A stretch of 64,000 bases of DNA from Candidatus Desulfosporosinus nitrosoreducens (GTDB taxonomy: Bacteria; Bacillota; Desulfitobacteriia; Desulfitobacteriales; Desulfitobacteriaceae), in NCBI RefSeq assembly GCF_030954495.1, contig NZ_JAVHUW010000047.1, positions 35,891-99,890 of the forward strand, written 5' to 3'. Under the pieces are notes generated by a model. It was given only the letters and a program-made list of their open reading frames with translations, was not told the DNA's origin and did not search any database. The translations under genes and the position numbers were made by a program. This document shows positions 58,393 through 64,000 of the stretch, piece after piece. Position 1 is the stretch's first letter. Each line of letters opens with the position of its first letter.

Positions 58393-59187
58393 TTGAATAT
58401 GTATCTTCATGAACTTAAATCCCTGCGCAAATCGACGTTGCTTTGGACGTGTGTCATGATTGCCCTGGCTGCCCTTTATTTTTCCATCTATCCGAGCATC
58501 GCGGCCGACGCGGCGGACTTCAAACATTTGCTGAGCGGCTATCCCGCCTCAGTGAGGGCGGCCCTGGGTATTTCCCTTGACAATATAGCAACTCTCCTGG
58601 GTTTTTATGCCATGGTATTTTCCTTTATTACGCTCTTTGGAGCTATTCAGGCTATGAATCTCGGTGTCTCTATCCTGTCCAAGGAGGCGCGGGAACGGAC
58701 GGCGGATTTTCTCCTGGTCAAGCCCGTTTCACGCCAGGCCATTGTCAGCGCCAAGCTTCTGGCTGCTCTGACCATACTTTTGATTACGAACATTTGCTAT
58801 TATTTGGCGGTTTCCGTCTTGGCCTCGTTTCTAAAAACAGCTTACAGCGTCAAGCTGTTCTTCCTGATTAATCTGACCCTCTTATTTATCCAATTGATTT
58901 TTCTGGCCATCGGCCTGGTTATTTCCGCATTTTTCACGCGCTTAAAAGCCGTGCTCCCGCTCTCCCTGGGCGTTGTGTTCGGCTTTTACCTGATTGGCGC
59001 CTTGATAGCTACGGGCCGGAGCCAATGGGAGCGTTTTATCTCTCCTTTTAAATACTTCGACCTTACTTATATCATGAAAAACGCCGGCTTTGAAATGTCC
59101 TACCTGATCACAGGCGCGGTCATTGTTGTGCTGGCGGTAGCGGCAAGCTATGTTATTTACGCGCAGAAGGATATCCATGCGGTTTAA
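58393..59187 (+). CDS. ABC-2 type permease (first)
   Basis: 264 residues, six membrane segments, starting NMYLHELKSLRKSTLLWTCVM. Contains KEARERTADFLLVKPVSRQAIVSAKL, the conserved cytoplasmic loop of this ABC-2 subfamily. Start TTG 58393, AAAGGAGG 8 bases before; 5 bases after the ATPase stop. Confidence 0.88.
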   Translation: MNMYLHELKSLRKSTLLWTCVMIALAALYFSIYPSIAADAADFKHLLSGYPASVRAALGISLDNIATLLGFYAMVFSFITLFGAIQAMNLGVSILSKEARERTADFLLVKPVSRQAIVSAKLLAALTILLITNICYYLAVSVLASFLKTAYSVKLFFLINLTLLFIQLIFLAIGLVISAFFTRLKAVLPLSLGVVFGFYLIGALIATGRSQWERFISPFKYFDLTYIMKNAGFEMSYLITGAVIVVLAVAASYVIYAQKDIHAV

Positions 59188-59223
59188 AGCAGCTTTCGGG
59201 ATTGAATGGAGGAGATTCTGATT

Positions 59224-60015
59224 ATGAATATCATCTTGCGGGAATTAAAGGCCAATAGGAAAGCCCTGATCATCTGGAGCGTCTGTATGCTTTTGGGAGT
59301 TGCCAGCGGCATGGCAAAGTATACGGCTTATTCTGCGGGGGGACAGAGTGCGGAGATTTTTCAGAAAATGCCCTTTTCCCTCAAAGCCCTCTTGGGCATG
59401 GGTTCCTTTGATGTAACGCTGATGAGCGGTTACTTCGCAATGCTGTTTCTTTATATTGAGATCGCGGCCGCCATTCACGCCGTTTTGCTGGGGGCCAATA
59501 TCATCGCTAAGGAGGAACGCGATAAGACCACGGAATTTCTGATCTGCAAGCCGGTATCGCGAACCGCCATTATTAGTTCGAAGCTCCTGGCGGCGTTTAT
59601 CAATATTTTAATTGTAAATGTTGTCACCCTTGTCTCGTCAATCGTTTTGACTGCCGTTTATAATAAGGGCGCGGATATTTCCGGCGAAATAGGGATGTTT
59701 ATCTTGAGTCTGCTGATTGTTCAGCTTATCTTCTTGTCCCTGGGCGCCATGTTGGCGGCCTTGCTCTGGAATCCCAAGGCCTCGGGTTCTCTTGCTGCGG
59801 GGATAATGATGGCAGCCTTTGTGATTTCTAAAGTGACGGATCTGACGAGTCTGAACTTTCTCAACCTCCTTTCGCCCTTTAAGTATTTTAACTATAACGA
59901 TATTGTCGAGGGTAAAGGTCTTAACTTTGGCATAGTTATACTTTCTCTTCTGCTTAGCGCCGGTTTTTTCGGCCTAACCTATTTCTTTTACCGGAAGCGG
60001 GATCTTAACGTTTAA
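59224..60015 (+). CDS. ABC-2 type permease (second)
   Basis: 263 residues, six membrane segments. NIILRELKANRKALIIWSVCM and KEERDKTTEFLICKPVSRTAIISSKL parallel the first permease, so the two came from a gene duplication and probably form a heterodimeric pore. Start ATG 59224, GGAGGAG about 9 bases before. Confidence 0.88.
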   Translation: MNIILRELKANRKALIIWSVCMLLGVASGMAKYTAYSAGGQSAEIFQKMPFSLKALLGMGSFDVTLMSGYFAMLFLYIEIAAAIHAVLLGANIIAKEERDKTTEFLICKPVSRTAIISSKLLAAFINILIVNVVTLVSSIVLTAVYNKGADISGEIGMFILSLLIVQLIFLSLGAMLAALLWNPKASGSLAAGIMMAAFVISKVTDLTSLNFLNLLSPFKYFNYNDIVEGKGLNFGIVILSLLLSAGFFGLTYFFYRKRDLNV

Positions 60016-60083
60016 TAACTGGATTTCTAAAGCCAAGTTGAAGTCTAAATCCAAGTCGAAATCGAAAATCCAAATCCAATCAA

Positions 60084-60108
60084 ATCAGATCAGATCAGAT
60101 CAGATCAG
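60084..60108. repeat. Short tandem repeat (ATCAG)5
   Basis: Five perfect copies of ATCAG, preceded by a purine-rich imperfect repeat (AAGTC, AAATC units) from 60030. Lies in the untranslated gap. Confidence 0.9.
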
Positions 60109-60136
60109 AACCGGAGACGGGAATGAACTAAGCTGG

Positions 60137-60165
60137 TTGACAATTAGTGGATAATCCTATATATT
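60137..60165 (+). promoter_or_regulatory. Promoter of the riboswitch-controlled transporter
   Basis: TTGACA at 60137-60142, 17-bp spacer, TATATT at 60160-60165. Start of transcription near 60172. Confidence 0.75.
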
Positions 60166-60194
60166 AATGGCAGGAAATTTTTATAAGCCTTCAG

Positions 60195-60280
60195 CTGAAG
60201 GGGAGTAGTTTGTTAGGTAGTGTCAACATCCTGGCCCTAAGCCTGGCACTGCCCGCGATTTTGCGTAACGAGACCTTTGG
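60195..60280 (+). promoter_or_regulatory. yybP-ykoY (Mn2+) riboswitch
   Basis: AAGGGGAGTAG at 60198-60208 and CGAGACCTTTGG at 60269-60280 are the two conserved ends of the yybP-ykoY aptamer; TCAACATC in the middle is the conserved internal loop strand. Mn2+ binding stabilises it. The downstream terminator uses the same AGACC bases, so ligand binding would let transcription continue. Followed by a cation-exchanger gene, a normal context for this class. Confidence 0.82.
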
Positions 60281-60314
60281 TGGATCATTTTTGATGCACT
60301 GAATGGTCTTTTTT
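60271..60314 (+). terminator. Riboswitch expression-platform terminator
   Basis: AGACC (60271-60275) with GGTCT (60305-60309), inner TTGGTG with CACTGAA and ATCA with TGAT, then T6. It competes with the aptamer's 3' strand. Confidence 0.75.
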
Positions 60315-60341
60315 ATTGTTGTAATTCTGAGGAGGGTAAAA

Positions 60342-61340
60342 TTGGCAACTACGGTTTTGGTTTTGCTGGGATCTGCGGTCCTGATCTATTTTAGTTGTGA
60401 GCTATTTGTCAACGGCATTGAATGGGTGGGAAAAAGGTTTGGCATCGCCAAAAGTGCGGTAGGCTCTATTTTGGCGGCTTTCGGCACGGCCTTACCGGAG
60501 AGCGTTGTCACTTTAATTGCAGTTGTCTTCGGCTCTAATGCCGCCCAAAAGGACGTGGGGGTCGGGGCGGCCCTGGGAGGTCCTCTTGTTTTAAGCACAA
60601 TTGCCTATGCTTTTGTGGGCTGGAGCGTTATCACTTTTCGCAAAAGGCGTTCCCAAGGTACTGTAATTGATATTGATAACCGCAAATTAGGCCGGGATCA
60701 ACTTTGGTTTTTAATCATTTTCTTCTTTAAAGTCGCACTTGGTTATGTGATGTTTACCGGAAAGCAATGGCTGGGGCTGCTGTTTTTAGTGGCTTATGGG
60801 TTTTATTTTTATACCGAGATGCGGGTGATAGATTCTCATGCCGAAAATGATCTCTTAGAGCCTCTGAAATTTCAGCCAAAAGAGAAGATCCCTCGGACTT
60901 TTTGGATTATACTTCAAACCGCGATCTCTTTAGGTTTGATTTTTCTGGGCTCCCACCTATTTGTCGGCCGCCTGGAGAGCCTGAGCCTTGCCTTAGGAGT
61001 ACCGGCTCATATTGTTGCCCTGCTGCTAAGTCCTATAGCCACAGAACTTCCGGAGATCATCAATGTATTGATTTGGGTAAAACAAGGGAAAGAACACCTG
61101 GCCTTTGGCAACATCAGCGGTGCGATGATGATCCAGGCAACAGTTCCCAGCGCCTTGGGAATTTTCTTTACTCCCTGGCTGTTCGATAGGTATTTGACGT
61201 TTGCGGCAGTTGCGACCTTATCGTCCATCTTGTTTTTATGGTTTACGCTGAGAAACCGGAAACTCTCTGCCGGCCGCTTGTCCTTTGCGGCTTTGTTTTA
61301 CCTAATATTTGTGCTGAGTTTTGTCCTGAGGTATTTATAA
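60342..61340 (+). CDS. Na+/Ca2+ exchanger family transporter (likely Mn2+ or Ca2+ export)
   Basis: 332 residues, about ten membrane segments. The first alpha repeat reads AAFGTALPESVVTLIAVVFGSN and the second SPIATELPEIINVLIWVKQGKEHLAFGNISGAMM, the two acidic ion-binding repeats of CaCA antiporters. A Mn2+ riboswitch in the leader points to Mn2+ (or Ca2+) export for tolerance. Start TTG 60342, GAGGAGGG 5 bases before; an ATG at 60303 lies inside the terminator and is not used. Overlaps the convergent LysM gene by 6 bases. Confidence 0.88.
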   Translation: MATTVLVLLGSAVLIYFSCELFVNGIEWVGKRFGIAKSAVGSILAAFGTALPESVVTLIAVVFGSNAAQKDVGVGAALGGPLVLSTIAYAFVGWSVITFRKRRSQGTVIDIDNRKLGRDQLWFLIIFFFKVALGYVMFTGKQWLGLLFLVAYGFYFYTEMRVIDSHAENDLLEPLKFQPKEKIPRTFWIILQTAISLGLIFLGSHLFVGRLESLSLALGVPAHIVALLLSPIATELPEIINVLIWVKQGKEHLAFGNISGAMMIQATVPSALGIFFTPWLFDRYLTFAAVATLSSILFLWFTLRNRKLSAGRLSFAALFYLIFVLSFVLRYL

Positions 61341-62759
61341 ATTTTTGCGGATATTAAAATTGTCGGCAAGCAGGACCCAGTTCTGAGGATAAGAGGTATC
61401 CAGTACCCAATAGCTTATTCCTTTTAAATTGTAACTTTTAACCGTATTGAATTTGGCCTGAGCACTGCGGGCGTCTTCAAACCAGACTTGATGGCCGACT
61501 CCCTGGGCGTCGGTATAATTATAAAAGGGAGACTCCGCGGTTTGATCATATTGGATTGTTACACCATACTGAATGGCCCGCAGGGCGGCTGTCTGCGGAC
61601 TAAAGGTTTCCGCGGCCTGACCTTGCACGTGAGGAAGTTTCCAGTCACGGGCATAAGTTTCGAAACCCATCAAGATTTTATTGCGGGGAATAACACTCAC
61701 AGCATAGTCCAGAACACGCTCAATTTGATTGAGGGGAGAAATAGCCTGGGGAGCCCCTAAGCGATATCCCCATTCATACGTCATGAGTACGACAAAATCG
61801 GCGATTCGGCCATGGGCGGCATAATCATGGGCCACATACAAGGTTCCTGTTTGCCCGGCGCTGGTTTTGGGGGCTAAGGCTGTGGAGACCAGGAAGCCTT
61901 GGGGATGCAATACATTAACGGCGTGTTGGATAAAATTACTGTATAAATCCCGGTCGGCGGGCAGGACGTTTTCAAAGTCAATGTTCAGGACTTTATAGCC
62001 TTTGGCTTTCATGACCCTGACAATATTAGAGAGAAGAGTATTTTGAACCCCGGTGTCGGCGAGGATGGCGTGGGCCACGTTGGAGCCCAATGCCTGGGCG
62101 GTAAAATTGTTGACGGACATCATGGGCACGGTTCTGGTGGCAAGTGCCGCCTGAACCAGGGCAGTGTCGTCAAGGTTGATCAGGCTGCCGTTGGCCTGGA
62201 CGCCGTAAGCGAAGGGACTGAAATAGGTGAGATATTGACCGTGAGCTTGCACGGATTGTACGCCGGCCGTGCCGATCTGGTAAGTATAGGCATTCACATC
62301 AATGGTTGGTTTACTCGTCGAGGTGCTTGAGGGGATGAGGAAAACAGTACCCGGATAAATAAGACTGGGGTTGGTGATGTTGTTGGCGTCGATGAGGCTT
62401 TGCACGGTGACGCCGTAAGTTTGGGCGATTTGCCAGAGAGTTTCGCCGGATTTAACCGTATGAGTCACTGAGGGCAGGGATAAAACCTGTCCGGGATTGA
62501 TGCGGGAAGGATTGGTTAGATTATTGGCGCTAACCAAGGCGGAAACCGTCGTCCCGTATTTCTGAGCGATTTTCCAAAGAGTATCGCCGGATTTTACGGT
62601 GTAAGTTTGGGAAGAAGGTGTAGGGATGACCAAAGCCAGACCTGTCGTAAGGTTCTGATTGGGGAGGCCGTTAAGCTGCATAATAGCTGAGGCGCTCAGG
62701 CCATAAGAGCTTGCTATTTGAGCTAATGTTTCACCCTGCCGGACAACATGGATTTGCAT
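61335..62759 (-). CDS. LysM-GH18 glycoside hydrolase (spore cortex lytic type)
   Basis: 474 residues. Three LysM repeats (2-45, 52-96, 98-142) bind peptidoglycan; a GH18 domain follows (155-470) with VLNIDFENV (258-265), where Glu263 is the catalytic acid. Typical of YaaH/SleL N-acetylglucosaminidases of spores; like these it has no signal peptide and starts directly with LysM. MTYEWGYRLGAP and WFEDARSAQAKF are further family blocks. GAGGAG lies 8 bases before ATG 62759. A decayed relative lies at 57143-57314. Confidence 0.92.
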   Translation of the reverse strand: MQIHVVRQGETLAQIASSYGLSASAIMQLNGLPNQNLTTGLALVIPTPSSQTYTVKSGDTLWKIAQKYGTTVSALVSANNLTNPSRINPGQVLSLPSVTHTVKSGETLWQIAQTYGVTVQSLIDANNITNPSLIYPGTVFLIPSSTSTSKPTIDVNAYTYQIGTAGVQSVQAHGQYLTYFSPFAYGVQANGSLINLDDTALVQAALATRTVPMMSVNNFTAQALGSNVAHAILADTGVQNTLLSNIVRVMKAKGYKVLNIDFENVLPADRDLYSNFIQHAVNVLHPQGFLVSTALAPKTSAGQTGTLYVAHDYAAHGRIADFVVLMTYEWGYRLGAPQAISPLNQIERVLDYAVSVIPRNKILMGFETYARDWKLPHVQGQAAETFSPQTAALRAIQYGVTIQYDQTAESPFYNYTDAQGVGHQVWFEDARSAQAKFNTVKSYNLKGISYWVLDTSYPQNWVLLADNFNIRKNL

Positions 62760-63160
62760 ATGTATTCTCCTCGTTTTTGGAGATAGTATATGTGAAAAAG
62801 TTGATTTGAGTGATATTGGTTTGGATTTTGTTTAAGTTATCCTAGGCTGTTGCCGTCAATATAAACTTGTTCATGGCAGTATCGAAAAATAAGAACAGGT
62901 TGTATTCTCTGTCGTTAAGAGGCTGATAAGTGGCTTTTTCGGTTTGGTTTTGCCTGGCATATACAAATTATATAAACATAAAAAAAGCGAGTTTGTTTTA
63001 CCCGCTCTTCTTAATTATTTAGGCTTTAGATATCTTTGGTTACAGTAGTCTGTGCCATAATAACAATTCTCAAACTCTATTATGTAAGGGTTTATTCCAT
63101 ACGTTTATTATTTGAGGTACCTTTATGTTTTCTGATATATAAAGCTCCCATTCCAGCGTT
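62760..63160. other. Intergenic stretch between LysM-GH18 and feoB
   Basis: About 400 bases without a convincing gene. It holds the minus-strand terminator at 62980-63006, then AT-rich sequence to the feoB end. A plus-strand reading at 63036 has no ribosome site. Confidence 0.6.
62980..63006 (-). terminator. Terminator for feoB
   Basis: AGCGAGT at 62986-62992 and ACCCGCT at 63000-63006 pair with one G-U; on the minus strand a run of seven T follows. Confidence 0.7.
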
Positions 63161-64000
63161 TTATACAAGTCCCAATAGACGGACAGTGTTTGCCACGATC
63201 AGGCAGATGACGATGCCGGTTACTGTCGGCACGGCAAAGGATAGCAGCGTCCATTTAAGACTTTGCGTCTCCTTTTTAATTGTAAGGCAGGTAGTTCCGC
63301 AAGGCCAGTGCATCAGCGAGAACAGCATGGCGCAGACGGCGGTGAGCCAAGTCCAGCCGTGACTAACAAACAAGGCGTGCAGCTGGGACAAACTCTCAAT
63401 ATCGGTCAGCGATCCGGCTGCCATGTAACTCATGATCATAATCGGTACGACAATCTCGTTGGCCGGGAAACCAAGGATAAAGGCCATTAGGCTATAGCCG
63501 TCCTAACCCATCAGTTTGGCAAACGTTTCATGGCCGCGGGCGCACTGTGCTAGGGATGTTAATTTGCCCACATGGATATTGGCAAGAAGCCAAATGAGCA
63601 GTCCGGCAGGGGCTGCCACAACCACCGCCCGGCCCAGTACAAAGAGCGTCCGGACGAGGATGGAGCGCACAAGGCCCCGGCCGAACTGCGGCCGCCGGTA
63701 AGGCGGGAGCTCCAGGATAAAGGAGGAAGGAATTCCTGTCAGTATAGTTTTGGACAACAGCTTGGAGATAAGTACGGTCATGATGACGCCGAGGACAATG
63801 ACTCCTGTCAGAGTCAGTGTGGAGACGACAGACTGGAACGCCCCTCCCACAGCTCCCGCAAAAAAACATGGTGATGATGGCAATCAGAGTGGGGAATCTT
63901 CCGTTGCAGGGCACGAAATTATTGGTAATAGTTGCGATTAAACGCTCGCGCGGCGAGTCGATGATCCGGCAGCCGATGATTCCGGCGGCGTTGCAGCCGA
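63161..64000 (-). pseudogene. feoB: Ferrous iron transporter B, C-terminal part, broken
   Basis: The minus strand from the right edge reads [36 protein letters not shown], then [18 protein letters not shown], then MG-stop-DGYSLMAFILGFPANEIVVPI and a C-terminal helix: the transport domain of FeoB (Gly-Cys-Asn and FPANE motifs). Two lesions: seven T instead of six (63860-63866) shift the frame after TMFF, and UAG at 63505-63503 stands where Leu is usual. Flanking sequence is otherwise intact. The 5' part lies outside the window. FeoB imports Fe2+ and would be a Fur target. Confidence 0.85.

Noticed and set aside
60084..60108. CRISPR-like repeat
   Set aside because: Repeat unit of five bases without spacers; no cas genes. 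No CRISPR array seen anywhere in the window.
63161..63883. Two or three separate small membrane-protein genes at the right edge
   Set aside because: Together they form one FeoB C-terminal domain; the breaks are a frameshift and a stop codon.

Overview
The window reads as chromosomal DNA of an anaerobic, endospore-forming Firmicute, most like the Desulfosporosinus/Desulfitobacterium group. This is inference from content: the prkA-yhbH-spoVR trio, an alpha/beta SASP, SpoVB, a LysM-GH18 spore-type glucosidase, FmdE, 6S RNA of Firmicute type, a selenoprotein, and strong AGGAGG ribosome binding sites with frequent TTG and GTG starts. No tRNA, rRNA, CRISPR array, integrase or intact insertion sequence was seen.

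Layout. 1-5.5 kb: the 3' end of glnA, a small basic protein, then prkA-yhbH-spoVR. 5.6-10.1 kb: two tandem DedA proteins facing a zinc-type operon on the minus strand (znuA-znuC-znuB-zur). 10.3-17.9 kb: peptidyl-prolyl isomerase, a LysR regulator, a DnaA paralogue lacking its N-terminal domains joined to pfkA, pgi, and an FtsA-like protein with a long C-terminal extension. 18-30.3 kb: lgt, FmdE, panB, 6S RNA, a phosphatase, a PLD lipoprotein, a large membrane M28 peptidase, an RlmI-type methyltransferase, fur and a TPR protein. 30.4-34.5 kb: a queuosine-precursor operon (queD, queC, DUF366, queE, folE) running into a YpmA-like gene and surE. 34.5-40.2 kb: SASP, SpoVB, isoaspartyl dipeptidase and an EF-G-like GTPase. 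40.3-41.5 kb: three tiny membrane-peptide genes on the minus strand.

41.5-54.7 kb is an accessory region: at least five acetyltransferase domains, a flavodoxin-like protein, LysE, hydrolases, YcaQ-like, WYL regulator, metallophosphoesterase and DUF1697. It also holds duplicated and decayed sequence. Its most notable content is a gene hidden by an in-frame UGA (54154-54441) that reads as a HesB-like selenoprotein with a plausible SECIS hairpin. Next to it lies a 127-bp double-hairpin element also present at 22.44 kb, and a truncated DUF1697 copy.

54.7-64 kb: a minus-strand MerR-CBS-MFS operon with palindromic operators in the MerR promoter, a decayed LysM-GH18 copy, an ABC-2 exporter (ATPase plus two permeases), a Na+/Ca2+-exchanger-family transporter behind a yybP-ykoY (Mn2+) riboswitch, the intact LysM-GH18 gene, and at the edge feoB broken by a homopolymer frameshift and a UAG codon.
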